Source: Verrucomicrobiales bacterium
Lineage (GTDB): Bacteria; Verrucomicrobiota; Verrucomicrobiia; Verrucomicrobiales; DEV007
NCBI GenBank assembly: GCA_024641425.1
Contig: JAHEDC010000005.1
Coordinates: 1 to 37,209 of the forward strand
Direction: 5' to 3'
DNA: 37,209 nucleotides
A program made the position numbers and the translations under genes. Of this stretch, positions 7,978 through 15,605 are shown piece after piece. How positions within the stretch are numbered: the first letter of the stretch is position 1; each line of letters begins with the position of its first letter. The notes below the pieces were generated by a model. That model ran no database searches, was not told the origin of the DNA, and saw only the letters and a program-made list of their open reading frames with translations.

Positions 7978-9126
7978 ATGCCCACGAACGCTGCCCAACG
8001 CATCGCCCTCTTCGAGAGCGTCTACCATCGCCCCCCGCAAATCGCAGTGCGCGCGCCGGGGCGCATCAACCTCATCGGCGAGCACGTCGACTACGAGGAG
8101 GGGCTCGTTATGCCAGCTGCGATCGACCGGTATATTTTCGCCAATGCCGCTGTCATCGACGAGCCGGAGATCCGGCTCTGGAGCGCCACATGCACGCGCA
8201 CCCCGCTCCGTCTTCCCCTCGCCGATCTCGCGCCGCTGCATGGCACGGATTCGTGGGCGAACTACGTCGCGGGCGTCGTGGCGAAATACCGCGACGCCGG
8301 TGTTCCCGTGCGGGGCTTTGATGTCGCGTTTGACGCGACGCTTCCCCTTGGGGCCGGTCTGAGCAGCAGTGCCGCGCTGGAAGCGGCGACCGCACTTATC
8401 GTCGAGGCCGCGACTGGTTTCACGAAAACACCCCGCGAGCGCGCGCTCCTTTGCCAGGCTGCCGAACATGAATACGCGGGTGTTCCCTGCGGCATCATGG
8501 ATCAATTGGCCGTGGCCTCCGGAGTGAAGGGACACGCGCTCATGATCGATTGCCGCTCCCTCGAAGTGACGCCAAGTCCGCTGCCCGAAGGCATCGCCGT
8601 GGTCGTTGTCGACAGTCGCGTCAAGCACGCCCTCGCCGATGGCGAGTATGCGAAGCGCAAGGCGGACTGCGAGGCCGCCGTGCAGAGCTTGGGCGTCCAA
8701 CGCCTTCGCGATGCGAGCCTCGAGAACGTTCATGCGGCGCGCGACCGGCTCGGTGATCGCGTTTTCCGGCGCGCCCGGCACGTGGTGTCGGAAATCGGTC
8801 GCGTCCGGCGATTCGCGGAGGCCCTGCAAGGCGGAGATGTCGAGACGGTGGGCAAGCTCATGGCCAAGAGCCACACCTCGCTGCGAGACAATTACGAGGT
8901 CAGTTGCACCGAGTTGGACGCGTTGGTCGCGATCGCAAACAGTTTGGGCGTCATCGGCGCCCGCATGATGGGCGGCGGTTTCGGTGGCAGCACCGTGAAC
9001 TTGGTCCGCGAGGAAGAAGCCGCCTCGGTGGCGGAGGCGATCTGCGCGCGCTATCGGGAAACCTACGGTGCGGAAGTCGAGGCCTTCGTCGTCCATGCCG
9101 TGGACGGAGCGGCCCTCGAATCATGA
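7978..9126 (+). CDS. galK: Galactokinase
   Basis: Catalyses ATP-dependent phosphorylation of galactose to galactose-1-phosphate, the entry to the Leloir pathway. The GHMP kinase signatures are present: the galactokinase motif GRINLIGEHVDY near the N-terminus, the ATP-binding loop LGAGLSSSAALEAA, GIMDQLA with the catalytic Asp, and the C-terminal GGGFGGSTVNL. The ATG at 7978 gives 382 residues, the usual length for the family, and puts APGRINL at the expected place. An upstream in-frame ATG at 7909 would add 23 atypical residues. The last codons overlap ytfR by ATGA, so the two are translationally coupled. galT and galE are not in the window. The coupling implies that the neighbouring importer delivers galactose or a precursor of it. 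Confidence 0.93.
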   Translation: MPTNAAQRIALFESVYHRPPQIAVRAPGRINLIGEHVDYEEGLVMPAAIDRYIFANAAVIDEPEIRLWSATCTRTPLRLPLADLAPLHGTDSWANYVAGVVAKYRDAGVPVRGFDVAFDATLPLGAGLSSSAALEAATALIVEAATGFTKTPRERALLCQAAEHEYAGVPCGIMDQLAVASGVKGHALMIDCRSLEVTPSPLPEGIAVVVVDSRVKHALADGEYAKRKADCEAAVQSLGVQRLRDASLENVHAARDRLGDRVFRRARHVVSEIGRVRRFAEALQGGDVETVGKLMAKSHTSLRDNYEVSCTELDALVAIANSLGVIGARMMGGGFGGSTVNLVREEEAASVAEAICARYRETYGAEVEAFVVHAVDGAALES

Positions 9127-10631
9127 GCGACGTTCTGCTCCAGGCCTGCGGCATCGCGAAAGCCTTCCCTGGCGTCCGGGCGCTCGTGGGCGTCGACTTC
9201 ACGGTTCGGGCCGGAGAGATCCATGCCCTCATGGGCGAGAACGGCGCCGGAAAATCGACGCTCATCAAGGTGCTCACCGGGGTCTATCCGCGTGACGCCG
9301 GCACGGTCGTGCTCCTTGGAAAACCGATGAATCCCGGCTCGCCCCTCGATGCGGAACGCGCCGGAATCGCCACCGTCTATCAGGAGGTCAACCTCATTCC
9401 CGAACTCTCCGTCGCTGAAAACATCATGCTTGGCCGGCAGCCGAGGAAGGCCGGATTCCTCCAATGGAGATCGATCCGCCGCCACGCCGACGAGGCCCTC
9501 TCGCGCCTGGGCCTGAAGATCGATTCCTCCCGCCCGGTCTCTTCCTTTTCCATGGCCATCCAGCAGATGGTCGCCATCGCCCGCGCGCTCCACGTTGACG
9601 CGAAGCTCCTCGTCCTCGACGAACCGACCTCCAGCCTCGACGAACAGGAAGTGGCCGAGCTTTTCGTCATCATGCGCAAGCTCCGCGACGACGGACTCGG
9701 CATCGTCTTCGTCACCCATTTCCTCGACCAGGTCTATGCGGTCACCGACCGCATCACCGTTCTGCGCAACGGTGAACTGGTCGGTGAATTCGAGACCGCG
9801 CGCTTGCCCCGGATCGAACTCATTGCCCGCATGCTGGGGCGCGAGGTGTCGGAGGTTTCCAATGTCGGCGACACCATGGCCATGAGCCGCGACGAAGAAG
9901 CCAAAGACGAGGTTTTCCTGGTGGCCGAGGGCATCGGGCGCGCGGGGATCGGGCCGCTTGATCTTGAAATCCGACGCGGCGAAGTCGTCGGTCTTGCCGG
10001 TTTGTTAGGCTCCGGTCGCACCGAGACCGCGCGCCTGCTTTTCGGGGCCGACCGACGCACTTCGGGCAATATCAGCATCGCGGGCAAGGACGCGCCGCTC
10101 TCCCATCCGGCGGAAGCCATCGCGGCCGGTATCGGCTTCTGTTCCGAAGACCGGAAGCTTGAGGGCATCGTTCCCACGCTCTCGGTGCGCGAGAACATGA
10201 TCCTGGCCATGCAGGCCGGCCAAGGCGCGCTGCGCCAGCTTCCCCGCGCGAAGCAGAAGGAGATCGCCGACCACTACATTTCGGCCCTGAAGATCAAGAC
10301 ACCTTCGCCCGAGACCCCGATCCAGAACCTCTCCGGCGGCAACCAGCAGAAAGTCCTTCTCGCCCGCTGGCTCTGCCTCCAGCCGCAGCTCATCATTCTC
10401 GACGAGCCGACGCGCGGCATCGATGTCGGGGCCAAGGTCGAGATCGAGAAGCTCGTCGATTCCCTGCGTCGGGAGGGCATGGCCATCCTATTTATTTCCT
10501 CCGAGCTGGAGGAAGTGGCCCGCGCCTGTGGTCGCGTCGCCATCATGCGTGACCTGAAGAAGGTCGGCGAACTCGCCGGCACGCAGGTCGAGGAACACCA
10601 GATCATGAAGCTCATCGCCGCCCATGACTGA
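9123..10631 (+). CDS. ytfR: Sugar ABC importer ATPase, galactofuranose type
   Basis: A 502-residue tandem ABC ATPase of the RbsA/MglA/YtfR class. The first half has a full Walker A (GENGAGKST, about 38-46), signature region and Walker B (LLVLDEPTSSLDEQE). The second half has the degenerate P-loop typical of this class (GLLGSGRTETARLLFG), a good signature LSGGNQQKVLLARWL (from 403) and LIILDEPTRGID. Both halves energise uptake through the two downstream permeases. It starts in the ATGA overlap with galK and overlaps the first permease by 8 bp. Assignment to YtfR rather than RbsA or MglA rests on the two-permease, one-binding-protein layout and the strong resemblance of the partner proteins to YtfT, YjfF and YtfQ. 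Confidence 0.88.
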   Translation: MSDVLLQACGIAKAFPGVRALVGVDFTVRAGEIHALMGENGAGKSTLIKVLTGVYPRDAGTVVLLGKPMNPGSPLDAERAGIATVYQEVNLIPELSVAENIMLGRQPRKAGFLQWRSIRRHADEALSRLGLKIDSSRPVSSFSMAIQQMVAIARALHVDAKLLVLDEPTSSLDEQEVAELFVIMRKLRDDGLGIVFVTHFLDQVYAVTDRITVLRNGELVGEFETARLPRIELIARMLGREVSEVSNVGDTMAMSRDEEAKDEVFLVAEGIGRAGIGPLDLEIRRGEVVGLAGLLGSGRTETARLLFGADRRTSGNISIAGKDAPLSHPAEAIAAGIGFCSEDRKLEGIVPTLSVRENMILAMQAGQGALRQLPRAKQKEIADHYISALKIKTPSPETPIQNLSGGNQQKVLLARWLCLQPQLIILDEPTRGIDVGAKVEIEKLVDSLRREGMAILFISSELEEVARACGRVAIMRDLKKVGELAGTQVEEHQIMKLIAAHD

Positions 10632-11646
10632 CAAACCCACCCTGCTCCGAAATATCCTCGGCAGCCGCCTCCTCTGGCCGGCGTGTGGCTTGTTCTTGCT
10701 TCTCGCCTTCAACCTCGTCAACGACCCCGCCTTTTTCGAGATCGGCCTTCGCGATGGGAAACTCTACGGCGACATCGTTTCCATCCTCCTTCAGGCCGCG
10801 AAGATCATTCCCGTTGCCATCGGCATGACCCTCGTCATCGCCACCGGGGGCGTCGATCTCTCCGTCGGCTCGGTCATGGCCATCGCGGGCACCCTCGCCG
10901 CGCTGCTCGTGGCGACCGGAACACCGCTCATCCTGGCGATTCTCGCCGCCATCGCGCTGGCGGCCGTCGTCGGCGCGGCCACCGGCGTCCTCGTCGCGCA
11001 CGTCCGTATCCAGCCCATCGTGGCCACGCTCATCTTCATGGTGCTCGGGCGCGGGATCGCGATGGATCTCACGAAGGGAATGGGCAAACCGATCACCGAT
11101 CCGGCCTTCCTGTATCTCGGCGGCGGCTACATCCTCGGCGTGCCCTTCGCCGTCGTGCTCGTTCTCGTCTTCGGCCTCGTCGTCGGTCTCTTCCTCCGGA
11201 AAACCGCGACCGGTCTTTTCATCTCGGCGGTCGGCGCCAATGCCGCCGCGAGTCGGCTCTGCGGCATCCGGGAGTCCCGGATCAAGGTCGGCATCTACGC
11301 TTTCAGCGGTGTCTGTGCCGCCCTCGCGGGACTCATCGCCGCTGCCCGTGTCGAAAGCGCCGAGCCCGCGCGCATGGGCGAACTGGCCGAACTCGACGCC
11401 ATCTTCGCCGTCGTCGTCGGCGGCACCGCGCTGACCGGAGGGCGCTTCAGCATCCTCGGCTCGCTCGTCGGAGCCATCCTCATCCAGACCCTGGTCTGGA
11501 CGATGCAGAAACTCGGCGTTCCCTCCGACGTCACGCCGGTGCCGAAAGCTCTCGTCATCATCGTCGTCTGCCTCCTCCAGTCGCCGCGCTTCCGCGCGCA
11601 GATCACCGCTCCCTTCAAGGCGCGCAAACGTCCCGCGACCGCCTGA
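10624..11646 (+). CDS. ytfT: Sugar ABC importer permease 1, YtfT-like
   Basis: A 340-residue polytopic inner-membrane protein of the branched-chain/ribose permease family. It closely matches remembered E. coli YtfT in LRDGKLYG, AIGMTLVIATGGVDLSVG, VMAIAG, RIQPIVATLI, GRGIA, LRKTATGLFISAVGANAAA, LELDAI-like LAELDAIFAVVVGG and GGRFSILGSLVGAILIQ. YtfT and YjfF together form the membrane channel for galactofuranose in E. coli. The ATG lies inside the last codons of ytfR (8-bp overlap), and a 12-bp gap separates it from the second permease. Membrane segments are obvious throughout. Orthology is judged from memory, not by alignment software. Confidence 0.9.
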   Translation: MTDKPTLLRNILGSRLLWPACGLFLLLAFNLVNDPAFFEIGLRDGKLYGDIVSILLQAAKIIPVAIGMTLVIATGGVDLSVGSVMAIAGTLAALLVATGTPLILAILAAIALAAVVGAATGVLVAHVRIQPIVATLIFMVLGRGIAMDLTKGMGKPITDPAFLYLGGGYILGVPFAVVLVLVFGLVVGLFLRKTATGLFISAVGANAAASRLCGIRESRIKVGIYAFSGVCAALAGLIAAARVESAEPARMGELAELDAIFAVVVGGTALTGGRFSILGSLVGAILIQTLVWTMQKLGVPSDVTPVPKALVIIVVCLLQSPRFRAQITAPFKARKRPATA

Positions 11647-11658
11647 TTTTCCCCCGCG

Positions 11659-12621
11659 ATGCTCCAGCGCAAGAACATCCCGCTCCTCGCCACTTTCGCC
11701 GTCCTCGCCCTGCTGCTGGTCGCGGCCTCGGTGTTGTTCGACCGCTTCCTCACCCCGCTGAACTTCGCGAACATCCTGCGCGGGAACGCCGCCCTCGGCG
11801 TCATCGCGGTCGGCATGACCTTCGTCATCCTTTCCGGTGGCATCGACCTTTCGGTGGGCACCGTCATGGGCTTCTCCACCATCCTCCTCGCCCGCCTCCT
11901 CGCCGTCGAGGGGCTTTCACCCCTCGTCGCGGTTCCCATGGTGCTCTCCGTCGGCTGTGGCTTCGGAGCCCTGCTCGGCGGCATCATCCAGGTTTACAAG
12001 CTCCCGCCTTTCCTCGTCACCTTGTCCGGCATGTTCCTCGCCAAAGGTCTCGCCTTCGTCGTCCTGCCGCAGTCGCAGGACATCGATCACGCTGGCTTCC
12101 GCGCCTTCGCCCAGTTCAAGCTCAAGCTCTTCGGCAATGCCCCGATAACCTCGGCCACGCTCGTTTTCCTCGCTCTCGTGCTGATCGCCCTCTACCTCGC
12201 GCACTGCACCCGCTTCGGGCGCAACGTTTACGCGCTCGGTGGTTCCGAGTCGTCCGCCACTCTCATGGGCCTGCCGGTCGGGAAAACGAAAGTCACCGTC
12301 TATGCCCTCAGCGGTTTCTGCGCCGCGCTCGGCGGCGTCCTCTGGGTCATGAACTCGACCTCCGGCAACCCCGCCATCGGCCTCGGCACCGAACTCGACG
12401 CCATCGCCTGCGTCGTCATCGGTGGCACCCTCCTCACCGGCGGCGTCGGTCAGATCATCGGAACCTTCGCCGGAGTCCTTGTTTTCGGTACCATCGAGTC
12501 CATGATTCGGTTCAAGGGACTCGAATCGTCCCGCACCCGCATCGCCCTCGGCCTCCTCCTCCTCGCCTTCATCGTCCTCCAGAAAATCGTCGTCCGAAGC
12601 GCGGACCGGAAACTTTCCTAA
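11659..12621 (+). CDS. yjfF: Sugar ABC importer permease 2, YjfF-like
   Basis: A 320-residue polytopic membrane protein. It shares long stretches with remembered E. coli YjfF: ALGVIAVGMTFVILSGGIDL, SVGTVMGFS, PPFLVTLSGMFLAKG, FLAH-like LYLAHCTRFGRNVYALGG, ATLMGLPVGKT, GTELDAIACVVIGGTLLTGG and TRIALGLLLLAFIVLQ. It pairs with the preceding permease. The binding-protein gene follows after 39 bp. The presence of two distinct permease genes for one ATPase is what separates this system from ribose, xylose or galactoside (mgl) importers, which use one permease. Confidence 0.9.
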   Translation: MLQRKNIPLLATFAVLALLLVAASVLFDRFLTPLNFANILRGNAALGVIAVGMTFVILSGGIDLSVGTVMGFSTILLARLLAVEGLSPLVAVPMVLSVGCGFGALLGGIIQVYKLPPFLVTLSGMFLAKGLAFVVLPQSQDIDHAGFRAFAQFKLKLFGNAPITSATLVFLALVLIALYLAHCTRFGRNVYALGGSESSATLMGLPVGKTKVTVYALSGFCAALGGVLWVMNSTSGNPAIGLGTELDAIACVVIGGTLLTGGVGQIIGTFAGVLVFGTIESMIRFKGLESSRTRIALGLLLLAFIVLQKIVVRSADRKLS

Positions 12622-12660
12622 TCATCCTAGCAAATCCAGAAACTCCATCCCTCGCATCCC

Positions 12661-13653
12661 ATGAAAACGAATCCCACCAGCATGATCCGGCGCAGCGCCC
12701 TCGTCCTCCTCGCCTCCGCGACGGCGGCGCTCCTCACCAATTGCAACAAAGGCGACAAGGCTGGCGGAGGCAGCGGCGACACGATGCGCGTCGGTTTCGC
12801 CCAGGCCGGCGCCGAGAGCGCCTGGCGCCGCGCTGAGACCGAGTCCGTGAAGGCCGAGGCCGAGAAGCGGGGTATCGACCTCCGCTTCACCGACGCCCAA
12901 GGCAAGCAGGACAAACAAATCGCGGCCGTGCGCGACTACATCGCCCAGGGACTCGACGGCATCATCCTCGCGCCCATCGTCGAAACCGGCTGGGACGAGG
13001 TGCTCGGCGAAGCCAGGGACGCGGGCATTCCCGTGGTCCTCGTCGACCGCGGCGTCAGCGTGAAGGACGAATCGCTTTACGCAACCCTCATCGCCTCCGA
13101 CTTCGTTTCCGAAGGGAAGATGGCCGGCGAGTGGCTCGTGAAGAAGTCGGGCGGCAGCGCCAAGATCATCGAACTCGAAGGCACTCCCGGCGCCGCTCCC
13201 GCCATCGACCGCAAGAAGGGATTCGACGCCGTTATAGCGGGCGAATCGGGCATGGAGATCCTCGCCTCCCAGAGCGGCGACTTCAACATCGAGAAGGGCA
13301 AGGAAGTGATGGAGGCCCTCCTCGCCCAGCACGCCGACGCCGTCACGGCCGTCTACGCGCACAATGACGACATGGCCCTCGGAGCCATCCAGGCCCTCGA
13401 AGCGGCCGGCAAGAAGCCCGGCACCGAGGTGACCGTCATTTCCATCGACGGGGGCAAGGCCGCCCTCGGCGCCCTCGTCGAGGGCAAACTCAACTGCGTC
13501 GTGGAATGCCTCCCCCTCCTCGGCCCGAATGCCTTCGACGCCCTGGAGAAAATCAAGGCCGGCGAGAAACTGGAGAAATGGCAGAAAGTCGACGACCAGC
13601 TCTTCGACGCCGAGAACACGACGAAGGATTTCGTCGACAAGCGGCCTTATTGA
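12661..13653 (+). CDS. ytfQ: Galactofuranose-type sugar-binding lipoprotein, YtfQ-like
   Basis: A 330-residue periplasmic-binding-protein-fold protein. The N-terminus (MKTNPTSMIRRSALVLLAS ... LLTNC) ends in a lipobox-like LTNC, so it is probably a lipoprotein, unlike the soluble E. coli protein. The mature part matches remembered YtfQ: VGFAQAGAESAWRRAET, AEAEKRGIDL, AVRDYIAQGLDGIILAPIV, TGWDEVL, VKDESLY, GEWLVKK, AIDRKKGFD, SQSGDFNIEKGKEVME, VYAHNDDMALGAIQA, SIDGGK and AFDALEK. In E. coli YtfQ binds galactofuranose and galactopyranose. As the last gene of the galK-ytfR-ytfT-yjfF-ytfQ operon it fixes the likely substrate. The ligand residues were not checked individually. Confidence 0.9.
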   Translation: MKTNPTSMIRRSALVLLASATAALLTNCNKGDKAGGGSGDTMRVGFAQAGAESAWRRAETESVKAEAEKRGIDLRFTDAQGKQDKQIAAVRDYIAQGLDGIILAPIVETGWDEVLGEARDAGIPVVLVDRGVSVKDESLYATLIASDFVSEGKMAGEWLVKKSGGSAKIIELEGTPGAAPAIDRKKGFDAVIAGESGMEILASQSGDFNIEKGKEVMEALLAQHADAVTAVYAHNDDMALGAIQALEAAGKKPGTEVTVISIDGGKAALGALVEGKLNCVVECLPLLGPNAFDALEKIKAGEKLEKWQKVDDQLFDAENTTKDFVDKRPY

Positions 13654-13671
13654 AGCCGGCGGGCGCTTTCG

Positions 13672-14820
13672 ATGAATGAGGCTAAGTTAATCGACTCCCT
13701 ATTTTATTTTCCTTGCCCGGAAAAGCAGAAGGAGGTCGATGCCATCCTCAAGGAGCATCCCCACCTTCTCACCGCTCACGATGGAAGGGGAAGTACGCTC
13801 CTACACGAGTCGGTTGCCAGCGGAAATCGGGAACTTGCGAAGCAGGTGCTCGCGGCGGGAATCGATGTCGACGCGGTTGACGACTTCGGCAACACTCCGT
13901 TGTTTCGAGCGACGACATCCGAGATGGTCGAGTTTCTTCTCGCGAGGGGTGCCGATCTTGAACACCTTGACCGCATGGGAAACACTCCCCTCATGTCGAC
14001 TTGCGGAGGGCTGGGATCTGACGCCAAACGGGCGCTCATCGCACACGGAGCCGACATTCACGCGAAGAATGGATTCGGACTATGTGTCATTCACACCGCC
14101 AGAACGGGCGCGGAACTGAAATTGCTTTTAGAAGCGGGAGTTGATGTCAATCTTCCTGATGGGCAGGGAAATCGACCTCTCCACTACGCCATCCTGGAGG
14201 CAGACTCCTGGCGTCGGCGGTTTCTGGTGGAACTCGGCGCAAGGGAATTGCCCAACAATGCCGGAATCAAGCCATCGGAATTGATCAGGGGACAACTCCG
14301 CTACGGAATCGCCACCGCTGAAGTCTCGACCGCGCGCCTAAGTGCTTTCCTGACGGAGGAAGGTTTGTGCTGGTCGCTGGACGTCCATGCCATGGGGTTG
14401 GAGCTGCCCGACGGTAACTACGACCCGTATCTTTATTCCCAACGTATTTTCGCCTTGGAAGGAAAGCGTTTCGCACATTGGTATGATGTTCTGGACGAAA
14501 CCATCACTTGGGAAAGCGGGTACGATTATGATCGGGATGAACCGAACGCTGGATTTTGTCTGTGGAGTCACGATGAAATTGAGAATGCCAAAATTGCCTT
14601 CTCCAAGCGGACACAGTCAGACTTTCGGCTTCGATGGACAGGTCGTCACGAAGGTATCGAATTAGAGGTGGACGCGATTGCCACGTTCCAAGGCATCAAG
14701 GTCTACGGGAAGGATAGCATCGCAGCGAAGGAGGCGATGTCGTACTACCTTGATCCAGACGATTTCGTAACTCGAGCGGACAATTTCGATCCGGCTCTCC
14801 TCTTATTCGCGCCAGTGTGA
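13672..14820 (+). CDS. Ankyrin-repeat protein of unknown function
   Basis: A 382-residue protein without a signal peptide. Residues about 38-205 form roughly five ankyrin repeats, with recognisable units GSTLLHESVASGNRELAKQV, GNTPLFRATTSEMVEFLLA, GNTPLMSTCGG...LIAHGADI, GFGLCVIHTARTGAELKLLL and GNRPLHYAILEAD. The C-terminal half (about 225-382) is rich in acidic and aromatic residues (DGNYDPYLYSQRIFALEGKR, WESGYDYDRDEPNAGF) and matches no domain I recognise. It starts 18 bp after ytfQ. Its composition is visibly lower in GC than the neighbours, so it may be an acquired gene rather than a working member of the importer operon. It could be an intracellular scaffold or immunity-type protein; no function is assigned. 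Confidence 0.8.
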   Translation: MNEAKLIDSLFYFPCPEKQKEVDAILKEHPHLLTAHDGRGSTLLHESVASGNRELAKQVLAAGIDVDAVDDFGNTPLFRATTSEMVEFLLARGADLEHLDRMGNTPLMSTCGGLGSDAKRALIAHGADIHAKNGFGLCVIHTARTGAELKLLLEAGVDVNLPDGQGNRPLHYAILEADSWRRRFLVELGARELPNNAGIKPSELIRGQLRYGIATAEVSTARLSAFLTEEGLCWSLDVHAMGLELPDGNYDPYLYSQRIFALEGKRFAHWYDVLDETITWESGYDYDRDEPNAGFCLWSHDEIENAKIAFSKRTQSDFRLRWTGRHEGIELEVDAIATFQGIKVYGKDSIAAKEAMSYYLDPDDFVTRADNFDPALLLFAPV

Positions 14821-14858
14821 ATCGTTCGGCTTGAAGGGAGCAATTGACGCCATCGGTC

Positions 14859-15260
14859 TCACCGCCAGCCTTCGAGCACCAACCCCCTGACGCGCCTAAA
14901 TTCGCGGGTGTTGTTGGTGACGACGGTCCATGCATGCCGGAGTCCGGTCGCCGCGATGAACAGATCCGTGATGCCGATGAGTGTGCCCCGATTGAGGAGT
15001 TCGGCATTGTGTCGTGCCGCGATTCGGGCGCACTCGGAGTCAAAGGGTAGAATCTGTAGCCGCGAAACAAACCGTGAGACCTTCTCCCGTTCTTGTTCCC
15101 GATATTCCTCCGGAGCCCGATCAGCGCCTTGGAAAAGCTCGAACTCCGTGATCACCGAAAGATAGCATTCGGCGGGCGAGCACGCCATGAGGTGCCTGAC
15201 AACCTTCTCCCGACCCCTGAGCACATCGATGCAGACATTGGTATCGAGGATCCGGCTCAC
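14859..15260 (-). CDS. vapC: VapC-type PIN-domain ribonuclease toxin
   Basis: A 133-residue PIN-domain protein. The acidic metal-binding residues are in place: D6 in ILDTNVCIDVLRG, E39 in SVITEFELFQG, D99 in GITDLFIAA, and the TNNTREF motif (116-122). Toxins of this family cleave RNA, often tRNA or rRNA, and are held inactive by the antitoxin encoded upstream. Its start overlaps the antitoxin stop by 4 bp, the usual coupling. It converges with the ankyrin gene (38-bp gap). Confidence 0.92.
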   Translation of the reverse strand: MSRILDTNVCIDVLRGREKVVRHLMACSPAECYLSVITEFELFQGADRAPEEYREQEREKVSRFVSRLQILPFDSECARIAARHNAELLNRGTLIGITDLFIAATGLRHAWTVVTNNTREFRRVRGLVLEGWR

Positions 15261-15478
15261 AGTGACTTCTCCCTGTAATGAGGAGCTACGCGGCCGAAAT
15301 CCTCGCGCTCGATCCGGATACTATCGAAGAAACCCGCCGGCCATCCGCTGGCGGTAAGGGGTTCGATAACAAGCTTGTTGCCTTCACGAATGATCGACAC
15401 GCTTCCGCAAGGGAGTTCTAGCTCTTTCGGAAGCCGAATCGCGAGGGAATTGCCAGACTTGAAAACTTTTGTCTCCAT
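15257..15478 (-). CDS. vapB: VapB-type antitoxin, SpoVT/AbrB DNA-binding domain
   Basis: A 73-residue protein. Residues 1-45 form a swapped-hairpin AbrB-type DNA-binding domain (METKVFKSGNSLAIRLPKEL, then VSIIREGNKLVIEP). The tail, GWPAGFFDSIRIEREDF, is typical of the toxin-neutralising segment of VapB proteins. It precedes and overlaps vapC. TGTATA-type dyads just upstream are the likely autoregulatory operator. The ATG lies only about 6 nt after the predicted -10 box, so translation may start on a leaderless transcript. Confidence 0.92.
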   Translation of the reverse strand: METKVFKSGNSLAIRLPKELELPCGSVSIIREGNKLVIEPLTASGWPAGFFDSIRIEREDFGRVAPHYREKSL

Positions 15479-15484
15479 GAATAA

Positions 15485-15513
15485 TGTATATACGTCAAAG
15501 TGTATACATGCAA
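15485..15513 (-). promoter_or_regulatory. vapBC promoter with overlapping operator-like dyads
   Basis: Read on the minus strand, TTGCAT (15508-15513) and TATACA (15485-15490) are separated by exactly 17 bp, a good housekeeping-type promoter. The same DNA contains the palindrome TGTATACA (15501-15508) and a second TGTATATAC (15485-15493), 16 bp apart. Both overlap the promoter, as expected for VapBC autorepression. The predicted transcription start falls at or next to the vapB ATG. This is a sequence prediction only. Confidence 0.6.
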
Positions 15514-15540
15514 GTCGGAAGAGGACGGAGCTTCCGCTTG
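15511..15540. repeat. Stem-loop 1 upstream of the symporter operon
   Basis: CAAG-t-CGGAAG pairs with CTTCCGCTTG (10 bp with one bulged base, 9-nt loop). It lies between the vapB promoter and the symporter gene and could insulate the two or sit in the symporter leader. No U-tract is present. Confidence 0.4.
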
Positions 15541-15572
15541 ACCGCCTCGTGGAAATTCGCGTTCACTTGTAC

Positions 15573-15593
15573 TCCGGGCCTTGAGGCCCTGGA
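15573..15593. repeat. Stem-loop 2 next to the symporter start
   Basis: TCC-GGGCC-TTGA-GGCCC-t-GGA forms an 8-bp stem with one bulge and a tetraloop, ending 12 bp before the ATG at 15606. It would sit at or near the ribosome-binding region, so it could affect translation. No consensus Shine-Dalgarno is visible. Confidence 0.4.
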
Positions 15594-15605
15594 ACCTTGC
15601 CCTCC

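Noticed and set aside
10683-12836. 717-residue open frame over the permease genes
   Set aside because: Extremely Arg/His/Pro-rich, out of frame with two permeases that match YtfT and YjfF; a typical high-GC shadow frame.
9123-13653. Naming the importer rbs, xyl or mgl
   Set aside because: Those systems have one permease; two different permeases that resemble YtfT and YjfF plus a YtfQ-like binding protein fit the galactofuranose system better.
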